Shown: piece after piece, positions 17,589 through 27,462 of the stretch
Layout of the letters: each line of letters starts with the position of its first letter
Numbering within the stretch: position 1 is the first letter of the stretch
Assembly: GCF_020193575.1 (NCBI RefSeq)
Contig: NZ_JADYVD010000027.1
Span: 34,198-98,197 of the forward strand
DNA from: Ensifer sp. IC4062
GTDB taxonomy: Bacteria > Pseudomonadota > Alphaproteobacteria > Rhizobiales > Rhizobiaceae
Direction of reading: 5' to 3'
DNA length: 64,000 nucleotides
Program-made: the position numbers and the translations under genes
The notes under the pieces: generated by a model
What the model saw: the letters and a program-made list of their open reading frames with translations, nothing else
Databases searched by the model: none
Told to the model about the DNA's origin: nothing

Positions 17589-18585
17589 GAACAGCGTCCC
17601 CCGCCGCGAACCCGAACAGCATCAGCGCCGCGCCGAGATGCGCGTGCGCCCGACCGGTCCGATCGTGCCTTCGGCCAATGTTTCCGGCCATGCGCTGATG
17701 TGCGTCATCGCGATCATGTCTTTCCTCGCCTGCCTGACACTCGGCGGGGTCAGCATGGTACGGGCGACGGCGCAAAGCTGGCAGTCTCAGATCTCGCGGG
17801 AAATCACCATCCAGATCAAGCCCGACGACAATCTCGACATGGAAAAGGCGCTCGCCGATGCGCGCGACCTGGCGCTGACCTTCAGCGGCACAACTGGCGG
17901 GACGATTATCGACCGGGCCGCTACGGCCCGGCTGCTCGAGCCGTGGCTCGGCGAGGGTCTTGATCTCGGCGAACTGCCTGTGCCGCGACTGATCGTCGTT
18001 ACGATCGACGAGAACAACCCGCCCGATTTCACCGCCATGCGCAAGGCGCTGACGGAAACCATCCCGCAGGCCTTTCTCGACGATCACCGCACCTGGGTCG
18101 ACCGTCTGGTGGCGATGGCGAATACCACTGCGATGATCGGGAGCGGCGTTCTCGCGCTGGTGTTCTCGGCCATGGTGCTCACCGTCGTCTTCGCGACCCG
18201 CGGCGCATTGTCCGGCAACCGTCACATCGTCGAAGTGCTGCATTTCGTCGGCGCGGAGGCAAGTTTCGTGGCCTCCGAGTTCCAGAAGCACTTCCTGCGA
18301 ATCAGCTTGAAAGGGGCCGGCGCCGGCGGTCTGCTGGCCGCGCTTTCCTTTGCTATGGCCGGTTTCTGGCAATCGCGGACGCTCGCCACCCCCGAATCGG
18401 ACCAGGCGACCGCGCTGTTTGGCCGATTTGCAATCGGCTATACCGGTTATCTTGGCATTTTCGCGATTATAATCGTCATTGCCCTGCTGACGACGCTGAC
18501 GGCGCGCCTTACAGTCATGCGGACGATCTACGAAATAGATTTGATCCGGTCGGATCCTGGCCGGACGGACACCTATCAAAGCTGA
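17581..18585 (+). CDS. ftsX: Cell division protein FtsX
   Basis: The membrane partner of FtsE. The 334-residue protein has a cytoplasmic N-terminus and a first transmembrane helix at about 38-60. A periplasmic domain of about 115 residues (ITIQIKPDDNLDMEKALADA onward) is the part that in other bacteria contacts hydrolase activators. Three more helices lie in the C-terminal FtsX/MacB fold (ALVFSAMVLTVVFATRGAL, the GAGAGGLLAALSFAMAGFW region, and YLGIFAIIIVIALLTTL). The ATG lies inside the last codons of ftsE, so translation is probably coupled. Confidence 0.93.
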   Translation: MNENSVPRREPEQHQRRAEMRVRPTGPIVPSANVSGHALMCVIAIMSFLACLTLGGVSMVRATAQSWQSQISREITIQIKPDDNLDMEKALADARDLALTFSGTTGGTIIDRAATARLLEPWLGEGLDLGELPVPRLIVVTIDENNPPDFTAMRKALTETIPQAFLDDHRTWVDRLVAMANTTAMIGSGVLALVFSAMVLTVVFATRGALSGNRHIVEVLHFVGAEASFVASEFQKHFLRISLKGAGAGGLLAALSFAMAGFWQSRTLATPESDQATALFGRFAIGYTGYLGIFAIIIVIALLTTLTARLTVMRTIYEIDLIRSDPGRTDTYQS

Positions 18586-18635
18586 CAGCCATGAACCGCC
18601 TTCACTCCATCTATTCCCTGCCGCAATCTGCGGCT

Positions 18636-18732
18636 ACTGCATGATTCCTTAGAATCGATTTACGGACGATCATGCGGCAATTCAAAGTGCTACAGCGATT
18701 TTCGCGCGTCCGATTGGACGCGCGGCGCTGTA
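18636..18732. repeat. Rhizobial palindromic mosaic repeat, family 1
   Basis: Inner hairpin GCATGATTCCTTAGAATCGA..GATCATGC, then the core CAATTCAAAGTGCTACAGCG, then the outer palindrome GCGCGTCCGATTGGACGCGC. This is one of the fullest copies and lies between ftsX and the YdcF-family gene. Confidence 0.82.
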
Positions 18733-18775
18733 TGTGAAGAGAACCATGATGGTGCCAGAATTGGGCGAGAGTGGA

Positions 18776-19474
18776 ATGGCCGAGAGGGGCAACTGGCGCG
18801 AGAGGGCCGCGCGCCGCCGCCGATCCCGCAGCCTGTTGCGCAAGCTCCTGCGCCGGACGTTTTTCGTGCTGCTCATCGTCCTTGCCGTTTTCATCGCCGG
18901 CTTCCTGCAATTCGCAGACACCGTCGCGTCACTGCAGCCACCGGCTCATCCGAAGGCCGACGGAATCGTTGTCCTGACAGGCGGTTTCCAGCGGATCGAT
19001 CAGGCGGTGGATCTTCTTAAATCAGGATCAGGCAAGCGGCTGCTGATCTCGGGCGTCCATCCGACGACAACGGGAACCCAGATACGCCGTAACACGCAGA
19101 GTTCGGCCGATCTCTTCAAATGCTGCGTCGACATCGGACATGAAGCGATCGACACAATCGGCAACGCCACGGAGGCTGCGCAGTGGATCCGCAATCGCGG
19201 CTATAAGACCGTGCTCGTCGTCACCAACAATTATCACATGCCGCGCAGCCTTCTGGAATTGCGTCGCGCCAAGCCCGACACGGAATTCATCGCCTATCCG
19301 GTCGTCAATTCCGATCTGAAGACGACCAACTGGCTGCGTAACCCGCGCGTGCTGAAGGCAATTCTGCTCGAATATGGCAAATATTCAGTCGCCTCCATAC
19401 TCGACGTGATGGGCGCGCGTCCGACGAACGGCCTCAGGGCAATCTCGTCTCGCGCAACCCCGGCCGAAGAATAG
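18776..19474 (+). CDS. YdcF family (DUF218) protein
   Basis: A membrane-anchored protein of about 232 residues with the DUF218 domain found in SanA, ElyC and YdcF, which are linked to envelope integrity. One transmembrane helix (TFFVLLIVLAVFIAGFLQFA) follows a strongly basic N-terminus. The DUF218 core begins PKADGIVVLTGG and includes RLLISGVHP, NATEAAQWIRNRG and VVTNNYHMPRSLLELRRA. The ATG at 18776 is chosen; in-frame starts at GTG 18734 and ATG 18746 lie upstream. plsC follows 137 bases later. Confidence 0.85.
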   Translation: MAERGNWRERAARRRRSRSLLRKLLRRTFFVLLIVLAVFIAGFLQFADTVASLQPPAHPKADGIVVLTGGFQRIDQAVDLLKSGSGKRLLISGVHPTTTGTQIRRNTQSSADLFKCCVDIGHEAIDTIGNATEAAQWIRNRGYKTVLVVTNNYHMPRSLLELRRAKPDTEFIAYPVVNSDLKTTNWLRNPRVLKAILLEYGKYSVASILDVMGARPTNGLRAISSRATPAEE

Positions 19475-19611
19475 CACCGAGTGCCGCGTCGACTTTTGCG
19501 CTGGTAAACGCGTCCCGTGCCGTGGCGGCTGTTTTCCTCCACGATATATTCGTGTAGGCAGCGGAGTGCTAGCCCGCCGCTAAGGCCCCGCACCGCATCG
19601 AGAGCCACCTG

Positions 19612-20397
19612 ATGATCATTCTGCGTTCGATCCTTTTCAATCTGGTTTTCTATGCCAATCTGATTGTGCAGATGATCGTGTTGACGCCGATCTATTTCAT
19701 TCTTCCCCGCAAGAAGGCCTGGTTCGTGCCGAAGAACTGGGTGCGTAGTAATCACTGGCTTCTGGAGAAGATCGTCGGCACGACGTTCGAAATCGAAGGC
19801 TTGGAGAATATTCCGGAGGGGCCCTATATTTTCGCGCCCAAGCACCAGTCTTTCTGGGATGCCTATGCGCTCCTGCCATGGCTCGACGACCCGTTCTACA
19901 TCCTCAAGCGCGAGCTTACCTGGATACCGCTGTTCGGCTGGTACATCATCAAGCAGCGCATGGTGCCCGTAAACCGCGCGGCGCGCGGCAAGGCGATGAC
20001 CGACGTTATGGAGCGCACCAAAAACGAGATGGCGACCGGGCGGCAGTTGATCATCTATCCGGAAGGCACTCGTCGTCCTCCGGGGGCACCGCCCGAATAC
20101 AAATACGGCATCGCCCGCCTCTACCGCGATCTCAAAGTCCCCGTCGTGCCTGTTGCAATGCATCCGGGCCTCTTCTGGCCGCGACGCAAGTTCCTGCGCT
20201 TCCCCGGCCATTTCAAGGTGCGTATCCTGCCGCCGGTCCAGGCCGGGATGGATCCGGATGCGTTTCTCAAGAAGCTGGTCGAGGTAACCGAGGCAGCAAG
20301 CGATGAGTTGCTTGTCGAGACCGCCAAGGCCAATCCGCAGGTGCCGCTGCCGGAGACGGCAAAGCAGCGGCTGCGCGAACTCGGTCAGGCTTCCTGA
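19612..20397 (+). CDS. plsC: 1-acyl-sn-glycerol-3-phosphate acyltransferase
   Basis: This enzyme acylates lysophosphatidate to phosphatidate in membrane phospholipid synthesis. The 261-residue protein has an N-terminal membrane segment (ILFNLVFYANLIVQMIVLTP) and the PlsC motifs HQSFWD (HxxxxD) and YPEGTRRPPG, with KQRMVPVNRAARG between them. Rhizobia carry several PlsC paralogues, some acting on ornithine lipids, so the exact acceptor is not certain. The gene ends 7 bases from the end of the convergent chaC gene. Confidence 0.9.
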   Translation: MIILRSILFNLVFYANLIVQMIVLTPIYFILPRKKAWFVPKNWVRSNHWLLEKIVGTTFEIEGLENIPEGPYIFAPKHQSFWDAYALLPWLDDPFYILKRELTWIPLFGWYIIKQRMVPVNRAARGKAMTDVMERTKNEMATGRQLIIYPEGTRRPPGAPPEYKYGIARLYRDLKVPVVPVAMHPGLFWPRRKFLRFPGHFKVRILPPVQAGMDPDAFLKKLVEVTEAASDELLVETAKANPQVPLPETAKQRLRELGQAS

Positions 20398-20404
20398 GCC
20401 ATAG

Positions 20405-20974
20405 CTAGAGCGTCCTTTGTGCGTCTGGAAAGACGCGTTCCGCTGTCGCGGTCAATCTTGCAACAACGTCCTCCAGCCACTGGTCGCGAATCCCCATTTC
20501 CCTAAGATGGGCGAGCGTATTGAGCACGTATTCGCTGTTCGGCCCGGACTTGCCGGACGCGGTCGCCACCGTTTCCGCCGCTTCCTCCGCGCTGAGTGCT
20601 CCGGCATATTGGGCGTGACCGCGGTCGACCACATAGGCAAGTGCCGGCACGCGGCGCCCGTCGGCAAGCTGGACCGGCATGGTCCGCTCCCTGTAGACTT
20701 GCGTTACAAGTTCACGCTCGCGCAGATAGACGACCACATCGGCCTTTTCACCTCCCCGAACGCGGAATGCAGTGCCGATGCAGGAGCCGCCATAGTCGAG
20801 GCCGAGCACAAGGCCGGGCCGCTGCTCCGTGCCGCGATGCACCCATGAATGCACGCAGAGCGAGCGCCTGTAGCCGAAGGCGCGCGCCGTCGACTTCTCC
20901 TCAAAACGGAAACCCGGGTTCCACATCAACGAGCCGTAGCCAAAGACCCAAAATTCGTCCATATCCACTGCCAT
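20405..20974 (-). CDS. chaC: Glutathione-specific gamma-glutamylcyclotransferase, ChaC family
   Basis: The predicted reaction splits glutathione into 5-oxoproline and Cys-Gly in the cytoplasm. The 189-residue protein opens with the substrate-loop motif VFGYGSLMWNPGF. It includes RGTEQRPGLVLGLDYGG and the conserved catalytic glutamate within the YLREREL region. Length is normal for ChaC. The last dozen residues are encoded by an outer module of the family 1 repeat (20409-20452), so the C-terminus may have been altered by repeat insertion. Confidence 0.88.
   Translation of the reverse strand: MAVDMDEFWVFGYGSLMWNPGFRFEEKSTARAFGYRRSLCVHSWVHRGTEQRPGLVLGLDYGGSCIGTAFRVRGGEKADVVVYLRERELVTQVYRERTMPVQLADGRRVPALAYVVDRGHAQYAGALSAEEAAETVATASGKSGPNSEYVLNTLAHLREMGIRDQWLEDVVARLTATAERVFPDAQRTL
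20409..20452. repeat. Outer module of family 1 repeat inside the chaC 3' end
   Basis: GAGCGTCCTTTGTGCGTCTGGAAAGACGCGTT matches the outer palindrome of the copies at 257-357 and 18636-18732. The inner GCATG hairpin is missing. The module lies within the reading frame of chaC. Confidence 0.6.
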
Positions 20975-21219
20975 TCAATCTTTGCCGCCTGTCACGTGTC
21001 GCATCATTCGCCAGCGTTGTCGCGATCGATCAAGCCGGAACTTCTTCGGCACACGGACGCCGGGCAACCGTACATTGGAATGGAAAATAGTTTGCAGGAT
21101 CGGCAACCGCCACCCGGAACGGAATGAGAATAACGAGAAGTCGTTTTTCCATCCCCTTCACCTTCGATCACAATGATCCGAAGCGGTTCCCGCCACAGCA
21201 ATTGGAGAACGCGATTAGA

Positions 21220-22233
21220 ATGACCGTCACCGATGTCGCCAACGGATCACCAGCCGGCAGGAAATTTCTCTGGCTGACAGTGGGTATCGTGCTCGCCGCC
21301 GGCATTTATTCTGCCGGCTGGTTCTTTGCTGCGGACCAGATCGAAAAGCGACTGACAACCTATCTGTCGGAAAAGCGGGAAAACGGTCTTGGCGGTGAGT
21401 GCACGGAGATGGACGTACGCGGCTTTCCGTTCCGCATCGGCCTTTTCTGCGACAAGCTGCGGCTCGACGACAATCTTCGCGGCGCTTCCGCATCCTTCGG
21501 CGCATTGAGAACGGCCGCGCAGGTCTATCAACCGGGACACGCCGTCGTAGAACTTGACGGTCCCGCCGAGATCCGGATGTCGCCCGGCCTCACGCTCTCG
21601 GCCGATTGGACACTGCTGCACGGGAGCCTCAAGGCGACGATGTCTGGCTTCGACCGCACGTCGATCGCCTATGACAATCTTACGGGAACGGCGCGCTGGC
21701 CGCTGACGGGCGATAGCCTGGGTTTCGGCGCGAGCCATGGCGAGATGCACCTGCGCCAGAACGGTGAAGATCTCGACGCGGCCCTGAGCGTCGAGAAACT
21801 TGATCTGCGCCCGCAGCAAGGACCGAGCCTCGCCGCCCCCGTCGATCTCGCAGCGGATATCACCGTCGTCGGCAAGGCCGGGTGGTTGGAGGCGGGTGCC
21901 ATTTCAGAGCACATGCTTCGCGGCACGAGCGGCGAACTGCGTCACCTGACGCTGGACGCGGGCGACGGAATGAGCGCGAAGCTGTCAGGCCCGTTTTCGG
22001 TGAATGATCAGGGCCTGATTTCCGGCGAATTCGAGCTAACCATGATGAATATCGATGCTTGGCGGACGAGCCTCGTGAAGGTAGTTCCGGACGAAACGGA
22101 CCTGATCAACAACATCGCCAGCATGCTGACAGCGCTTGGCGGCGGGAAGAACAAGGCAACGGTGAAGCTCAACGTCCGCGACGGTACCGCCTTCCTGGCC
22201 TTCATTCCGGTCGGCGTATTGCCGCCACTCTGA
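21220..22233 (+). CDS. DUF2125 domain-containing protein
   Basis: A 337-residue protein anchored by one N-terminal helix (FLWLTVGIVLAAGIYSAGWFF) and otherwise predicted to be periplasmic beta-rich. The conserved DUF2125 features are the cysteines of GGECTEMDVRGFPFRIGLFCDKLRLDD and a C-terminal VKLNVRDGTAFLAFIPVG. The pattern of repeated amphipathic strands recalls AsmA-like lipid-transfer proteins, but that is inference. The ATG at 21220 places the anchor near the N-terminus; another in-frame ATG at 21124 would add 32 polar residues. It is convergent with tyrC. Confidence 0.8.
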   Translation: MTVTDVANGSPAGRKFLWLTVGIVLAAGIYSAGWFFAADQIEKRLTTYLSEKRENGLGGECTEMDVRGFPFRIGLFCDKLRLDDNLRGASASFGALRTAAQVYQPGHAVVELDGPAEIRMSPGLTLSADWTLLHGSLKATMSGFDRTSIAYDNLTGTARWPLTGDSLGFGASHGEMHLRQNGEDLDAALSVEKLDLRPQQGPSLAAPVDLAADITVVGKAGWLEAGAISEHMLRGTSGELRHLTLDAGDGMSAKLSGPFSVNDQGLISGEFELTMMNIDAWRTSLVKVVPDETDLINNIASMLTALGGGKNKATVKLNVRDGTAFLAFIPVGVLPPL

Positions 22234-22255
22234 AGAGCTCGAAGCGCGGCACCGA

Positions 22256-23182
22256 TTACTTGGGATCCATCGCGTGCCGGCCGAAATCCGGCATGGCCGT
22301 GTCCTGGCCCGCCTGGATGATCGAGCGGCGGATCGCCCGCGTGCGGGTGAAGAGATCGAACAGCTTGTCGCCGTCGCCCCAGCGGATCGCTCGCTGCAGA
22401 TAGGCAAGGTCCTCCGAAAAGCGGGCGAGCATTTCGAGGATCGCGTCCTTGTTGTGCAGGCAGACGTCACGCCACATGGTCGGGTCCGAGGCCGCAAGGC
22501 GCGTGAAGTCGCGGAAGCCCGACGCCGAATATTTGATGACTTCAGACTCGGTGACCGCTTCCAGGTCATCTGCCGTGCCGACGATGTTGTAGGCGATGAT
22601 GTGCGGAACGTGCGAGACGATCGCCAGAACCTTGTCGTGATGCTCCGGATCCATCTCATCGACCATCGAGCCCATCGTCTCCCAGAAAAGCCTGAGCTTC
22701 GCGACGGCCTCTTCGTTGGCGCCGGCGGGCGGCGTCAGGATGCACCAGCGTCCGCGGAAAAGTCCCACGAACCCGGCGTCGGGGCCGGAATGCTCGGTAC
22801 CCGCGATCGGGTGGCCGGGAATGAAATGTACCGTGTCGGGCAGATGCGGCGCCATCTGCGCGATGACCGAGCCCTTTGTGGAGCCGACATCGGTAACGAT
22901 TGCGCCGGGCTTCAGATGTGCGGCGATTTCCGCGGCGACGGCGCCGGAAGCGCCTACCGGCACCGAAACGACGACGAGGTCGGCATCCTTGACCGCCTCG
23001 GCTGCCGAAAGCGTGTAGCGGTCGCCGAGGCCGAGCTGCTCGGCCCGGGTGAGCGTCGCCGCACTCCGCGTCGAAACGACGAGGGTGCCGGCAAGCTGCT
23101 TCTCGCGGATTTCTCTGGCGATCGACGATCCGATCAGGCCAATGCCGACGAGCGCGATCGTTTCGAACTGTTGAGCCATCAT
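22256..23182 (-). CDS. tyrC: Prephenate/arogenate dehydrogenase
   Basis: An NAD(P)-dependent oxidative decarboxylase of tyrosine synthesis. The 308 residues hold the Rossmann motif [23 protein letters not shown], the catalytic-histidine segment [14 protein letters not shown], and the helical dimerisation part with [10 protein letters not shown]. No ACT or chorismate mutase domain is fused. Its start overlaps the hisC stop by four bases (ATGA), so the two are an operon, as in other rhizobia. Two adjacent ATGs are possible starts. Confidence 0.93.
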   Translation of the reverse strand: MMAQQFETIALVGIGLIGSSIAREIREKQLAGTLVVSTRSAATLTRAEQLGLGDRYTLSAAEAVKDADLVVVSVPVGASGAVAAEIAAHLKPGAIVTDVGSTKGSVIAQMAPHLPDTVHFIPGHPIAGTEHSGPDAGFVGLFRGRWCILTPPAGANEEAVAKLRLFWETMGSMVDEMDPEHHDKVLAIVSHVPHIIAYNIVGTADDLEAVTESEVIKYSASGFRDFTRLAASDPTMWRDVCLHNKDAILEMLARFSEDLAYLQRAIRWGDGDKLFDLFTRTRAIRRSIIQAGQDTAMPDFGRHAMDPK

Positions 23183-24285
23183 TCTTGTCCCATGAATTCA
23201 GTCAGTGCGGCGATGACGCCTTCGTTCGCTTCCTCGGAGCCGATGGTCATGCGGAGCGCATTGGGAAAACCGTAAGCACGCACGGCGCGCAGGATGAAGC
23301 CGCGAGCCGTCAGGAACGCATCCGCATCCTCGGCCGATTTGCCGCCCGTCTCCGGAAAATGGATCAGCACGAAGTTGGTCACCGAAGGTGTCACCCGCAG
23401 ACCTATTTCCTGCAAGGCCGCAGTTACCTTCGCGAGCCAAGTGAGATTGTGATCGACCGCTGCGGCAACGAAGGCTTGGTCGTGGATCGCTGCCGCCCCG
23501 GCGGCGATCGCTGGCGCATTGAGATTGAATGGACCACGCACACGGTCCACGGCGTACACTATCTCGCGCGGGGCAAACATCCAGCCGATGCGAAGCCCGG
23601 CGAGCCCATAGATCTTCGAGAACGTGCGCGTCATCACGACATTACGATTGGCCGACACCAGTTCTAGTCCCGCCTCATAGTCGTTGCGCCGGACATATTC
23701 CGCGTAGGCAGCGTCGAGTACCAGCAACACGCCGGAGGGAAGGCTCGCGTGCAGCCGGCGGACCTCGTCCACGGGGATGTAAGTGCCCGTCGGATTGGCC
23801 GGATTGGCGATGAAGACTATCTTCGTCCGCTCTGTCACCGCTGCGAGGATCGCGTCGACATCGACGCGTGCGTCCTTTTCCTGGACCGTAACCGCCGTTG
23901 CGCCCGCCGCCATGATCTGGATCTTGTAGACGAGAAAACCGTGCTCGGTGATGATCCCCTCGTCGCCCGGGCCGAGATAAGTGTGGCAAAGTAGCCCGAG
24001 CAACTCGTCCGAGCCGTTGCCGCAAACGATATTGGCCGGATTGAGGCCGTGAACCGCGGCGATGGCGTCCTTCAGCGCGTGCGCCTGGCCGTCCGGATAG
24101 CGTTCAAGATTGAAAGCCGCCTTCTGGAACGCTTCGATCGCGCGCGGGCTGGCGCCGAGCGGCGTCTCGTTCGACGAAAGCTTGTGAACCTTGGCAACGC
24201 CCGGTGCATGCTCCTTGCCCGGTACATAGGCGGCAATGTCCAGAATTCCGGAACGCGGCTGCGGGCTCTTTGAAACAAGGTTCAT
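23179..24285 (-). CDS. hisC: Histidinol-phosphate/aromatic aminotransferase
   Basis: A fold-type I PLP aminotransferase of 368 residues. The Schiff-base lysine lies in [24 protein letters not shown] and [11 protein letters not shown] are the usual HisC phosphate- and PLP-contact segments. Coupling to tyrC suggests that this copy may work mainly on aromatic 2-oxo acids or arogenate, while histidinol-phosphate activity is predicted from the family. The start at 24285 ([13 protein letters not shown]) gives the normal length; the open frame upstream to 24420 is not needed. Confidence 0.92.
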   Translation of the reverse strand: MNLVSKSPQPRSGILDIAAYVPGKEHAPGVAKVHKLSSNETPLGASPRAIEAFQKAAFNLERYPDGQAHALKDAIAAVHGLNPANIVCGNGSDELLGLLCHTYLGPGDEGIITEHGFLVYKIQIMAAGATAVTVQEKDARVDVDAILAAVTERTKIVFIANPANPTGTYIPVDEVRRLHASLPSGVLLVLDAAYAEYVRRNDYEAGLELVSANRNVVMTRTFSKIYGLAGLRIGWMFAPREIVYAVDRVRGPFNLNAPAIAAGAAAIHDQAFVAAAVDHNLTWLAKVTAALQEIGLRVTPSVTNFVLIHFPETGGKSAEDADAFLTARGFILRAVRAYGFPNALRMTIGSEEANEGVIAALTEFMGQE

Positions 24286-24367
24286 CGGATCGGCTTTCAC
24301 GGGAGGAAATGTGGCAAAGCCAATAGCCGGGCGGAGGAAATTTGTCGAGTGCGGCAAGCCTGCGCGA

Positions 24368-25141
24368 CTACAGCACCTCGGCCGGCAGCACCGGCCGGTT
24401 GCGCGTGCTCGGCACGCCATGCGGCGCCAGCACCGGAACGAAGACCCGGCGCGACGCGCGGACAGCGACCGGCAGGCCCTGATAGAGCCGCTTTTGCGCC
24501 TCGACGATGATCACCCCGGAAAACACCGGCCACAGCGACCGGCCGAACCGCTCCAGACTGCGCCGCAGACGGAGGACGACCTTGCGCTTCGATGGCGGAA
24601 AGAACAGCGCCTCGGAAGTGGCGCCGGGCGTGAAATTCGTCTCGCGCAGAAGCGCCGTCAGCTGACTCCGCGAATAGGGGCGTCCCGAGCCGAACGGGGT
24701 GTGCTCCATCCGCGCCCAGACGCCGCGGCGGTTCGGCACGACGATAACCAGCCGGCCGCCGGGAGCGAGAACGCGCCAGATCTCCTTCATCGTTTCGCGC
24801 GGGCTTTCGGCGAATTCCAGGGAATGAACCATCAGCACGCGGTCGATCGAAGCGTCAGGCAATGGCAGTTCCTCGTCGAAGACGAGCGCCGTCGAGGACA
24901 ACTCCGCGACGGGCCAGTTCACCGCGCCCTGCCCGGCCGGCATGAAGGCGAAGGTCCGCTCAGTATCGGCGCGGAACCGTTCGAGATATGGCACGGCATA
25001 GCCGAGACCGACCAGCCGCTCCTCAGGCAAACGCGCCCAGACCGAAGAAAGCGCCATGCTGACGGAATGCTCCGCCATGCGGCCCAGCTCGGAGTGATAA
25101 AATTGGCGAAGATCGACGATATCCGTGTGCATGGCCAACAT
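24368..25141 (-). CDS. Class I SAM-dependent methyltransferase
   Basis: A 257-residue protein with the C-terminal part of a methyltransferase type 11 fold. [19 protein letters not shown] is motif II-like, and [19 protein letters not shown] is motif III. The SAM-binding glycine-rich motif I is weak; [12 protein letters not shown] is the nearest match. The C-terminal about 60 residues are basic. Rhizobia carry this gene divergent from gloB, as here. Substrate unknown. The first ATG is used; a second, three codons on, is equally possible. Confidence 0.82.
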   Translation of the reverse strand: MLAMHTDIVDLRQFYHSELGRMAEHSVSMALSSVWARLPEERLVGLGYAVPYLERFRADTERTFAFMPAGQGAVNWPVAELSSTALVFDEELPLPDASIDRVLMVHSLEFAESPRETMKEIWRVLAPGGRLVIVVPNRRGVWARMEHTPFGSGRPYSRSQLTALLRETNFTPGATSEALFFPPSKRKVVLRLRRSLERFGRSLWPVFSGVIIVEAQKRLYQGLPVAVRASRRVFVPVLAPHGVPSTRNRPVLPAEVL

Positions 25142-25251
25142 GTTAGCTTTGGAGCGGTAGACTTCAAGGCGAGCCTCGCTACATTCGACTGCAGCGGGGT
25201 GGACGCAGTTTCGCCAGCGTCCCGCGTCACGCCCGATCGGAGGACCTCATC

Positions 25252-26022
25252 ATGGCCGCGCTCGAACTCGACCTCTTCCTCTGCCGCACCGATAATTTTG
25301 GTGTGCTTCTCCATGATCCGGCAAGCGGTGCAACGGCATCGATCGATGCTCCGGAAGAACGACCGATTCTCGATACCCTGGAGCGACGGAGCTGGCGCCT
25401 AACGCATATCCTGACGACCCACCACCACGGCGACCACGTAGCGGCGAATGTCAGCCTCAAGGAACGCTTCGGCGTTACGATTATCGGGCCAAAAGGCGAG
25501 GCATCGCAGATTCCCGGCATCGACAGAAGCGTCGGCCAAGGAGACCGTTTCGATTTTGCCGGACATCCGGTCGAAGTCATCGAAACGCCGGGGCATACCG
25601 CGGGCCACATCTGCTTCCATTTCCCGGAGGATAAGCTGCTGTTTGCAGCGGACACGCTGTTTGCGCTCGGCTGCGGCCGGTTGTTCGAAGGAACGGCCGA
25701 GACGATGTGGCAATCGCTCAACCGGCTGATGGCGCTCCCGGACGACACCGCCGTTTATTTCGGCCACGAGTACACGCTCAGCAATGCGCATTTCGCCGTG
25801 ACGATCGATCCGGAAAACGCAGCGCTCAAGGCGCGTGCCGCCGAAATCGAGGAGACGCGTTCGGACGGCGGGTTCACGGCGCCGACGACGATCGGCCTCG
25901 AAAAGCGGACAAACCCGTTCCTCCGCGCAGGCGACCGGAGGATCCGCGAGCATCTCGGTATGGAGAGAGCGAGCGACGCGGAGGTGTTTGCAGAGATCCG
26001 CAAGCGCAAGGATAATTTCTGA
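25252..26022 (+). CDS. gloB: Hydroxyacylglutathione hydrolase (glyoxalase II)
   Basis: This enzyme hydrolyses S-lactoylglutathione to lactate and glutathione, the second step of methylglyoxal detoxification. The 256-residue metallo-beta-lactamase protein has the metal-binding motif THHHGDH, then [24 protein letters not shown] and YFGHEYT. The C-terminal glutathione-binding helices end [10 protein letters not shown]. The stop overlaps the DUF985 start by one base (TGATG), so the two are probably translated together. Confidence 0.94.
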   Translation: MAALELDLFLCRTDNFGVLLHDPASGATASIDAPEERPILDTLERRSWRLTHILTTHHHGDHVAANVSLKERFGVTIIGPKGEASQIPGIDRSVGQGDRFDFAGHPVEVIETPGHTAGHICFHFPEDKLLFAADTLFALGCGRLFEGTAETMWQSLNRLMALPDDTAVYFGHEYTLSNAHFAVTIDPENAALKARAAEIEETRSDGGFTAPTTIGLEKRTNPFLRAGDRRIREHLGMERASDAEVFAEIRKRKDNF

Positions 26023-26465
26023 TGGACGTCTCACGGCAACTCACGCCGGCCGCAATCGTGGACGCACTTGGATTGGCGAGGCATCCGGAGGGCGGCTGGT
26101 ACGTGGAGACCTTCCGCGATGACAGTGGCGCGCCACGCAGCCACTCGACGGCGATCTACTATCTGCTCGAAAGGGGCGAGCGCTCGCACTGGCATCGCGT
26201 GCGCGACGCGGCCGAGATTTGGCACTACTACGCAGGCGCCCCTCTCGAGCTCAGCATCGCCGAGCCCGGCAAGCCGGTCTCGCGCTTTCGGCTCGGTCCG
26301 GATCTGCTTGATGGCCAAAGGCCGCAACACGTTGTTCCCGCCAACTGGTGGCAATCGGCCGCCTCACTCGGAGACTGGACGCTCGTCGGCTGCACCGTGG
26401 CGCCTGGATTCGACTTTTCCGCATTCGAGATGGCGGCACCCGACTGGCGGCCGCCGGAGAACTGA
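26022..26465 (+). CDS. DUF985 cupin domain-containing protein
   Basis: A 147-residue single-domain cupin. The motifs GGWYVETFRD, SHWHRVRDAAEIWHYYAG (with the metal-binding histidines) and GDWTLVGCTVAPGFDFSAFE are those of the DUF985/Cupin_5 family. These are found in bacteria and yeast and are described only loosely as epimerase-like or metal-dependent. It overlaps the gloB stop by one base. Function is unknown; the coupling suggests a link with aldehyde or glutathione metabolism, which is inference. Confidence 0.88.
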   Translation: MDVSRQLTPAAIVDALGLARHPEGGWYVETFRDDSGAPRSHSTAIYYLLERGERSHWHRVRDAAEIWHYYAGAPLELSIAEPGKPVSRFRLGPDLLDGQRPQHVVPANWWQSAASLGDWTLVGCTVAPGFDFSAFEMAAPDWRPPEN

Positions 26466-26468
26466 CGC

Positions 26469-27359
26469 CTACTCCGCCGGCTGCAGTGCAGCGCTCCTCC
26501 TGCGGAAGATCATGTCCCTCGCCGCCAGCACAGCACCGCCGGTCACGAGCAGGCAGGCGGCAGCAATACGCCAAGAGGGGTCTGCAAAGCCGAACAGGAT
26601 CAGGATGAGCGTCGAGAAGACCGGTGCGGCGTAACTTGCCACGCCGAGAAGCTGGATGTCTCCGTTCTTCACGCCGAAGTCCCAGGCATAGAAAGCCGCG
26701 CCGACCGGCAAGAGGCCCAACCCGGCGACCGCCAGCCACTCGAAAGCCGTCTGCGGCCAGACCGTCGTTTCGAGGCCGAGATGGCAGAGGAAGGAAAGGA
26801 TGGACGTTGCAAGGCAGAAACCGGTGACGACATCGGTCGAAACCGCGTCGAAGCGGCGCGTCAGCAGGGAATATCCCGACCACGTGAATGCGCAGAGGAA
26901 TGCCGCGCCATACCCGAGCGTGTAGGCCTCGTCGAAGGCGATGCCGTTGCGAGCGACGATCAGGGTCGTGCCGCCAAGTCCCGCGAGTGCGCCGGCGATG
27001 TGATACCAGCGAAGCTTCTCGCCCGGCAGCAGCGCCGAGCCGACGACGATCAGCAGCGGCCACAGATAGGCGATCAAGCCCGCTTCGACGGCCGGGGCAT
27101 TGCGAAGCGCGGTGAAATAGAGAAAGTGATAACCGAAAAGCCCGGCAATACCGGTGATCCAGACCTTGGCGGGCTGCTTCAGGAGCGCGAAGCGCTCCGG
27201 CTTCAGCGTAAGCACGACGATGCCCGGCATGCTGCCGATGAGGAAGCAGATCGCCGACAGCTGGAATGGCGGAATTTTGCCCGATGCCGCGGTAAAGAGC
27301 GCCAGCAGCGACCACATCAGGATCGCGGAAAAACCAATCAGCGTTGCCTTGAACTTCAT
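26469..27359 (-). CDS. EamA/DMT family transporter (YddG-like)
   Basis: A 296-residue protein with about ten hydrophobic segments arranged as two EamA repeats, the usual drug/metabolite transporter layout. Examples are LIGFSAILMWSLLALFTA at the start, GLIAYLWPLLIVVGSALLPGE ending the first repeat, and YAAPVFSTLILILFGFADP in the second. The ALRNAPAVEAGLIAYLWPLLIV segment is close to aromatic amino acid exporters of the YddG type. Substrate is not determined. It is convergent with the DUF985 gene, with 3 bases between the stops. Confidence 0.85.
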   Translation of the reverse strand: MKFKATLIGFSAILMWSLLALFTAASGKIPPFQLSAICFLIGSMPGIVVLTLKPERFALLKQPAKVWITGIAGLFGYHFLYFTALRNAPAVEAGLIAYLWPLLIVVGSALLPGEKLRWYHIAGALAGLGGTTLIVARNGIAFDEAYTLGYGAAFLCAFTWSGYSLLTRRFDAVSTDVVTGFCLATSILSFLCHLGLETTVWPQTAFEWLAVAGLGLLPVGAAFYAWDFGVKNGDIQLLGVASYAAPVFSTLILILFGFADPSWRIAAACLLVTGGAVLAARDMIFRRRSAALQPAE

Positions 27360-27462
27360 TCCTGCCTCACGCCCGGCTCACCTTCGTGAAAGCCGCGTCA
27401 AATCAATGATCCTTAATAATTAATGCCCGTTCGCGACGGGCGAAAGAGAAAATTGGGATCGA

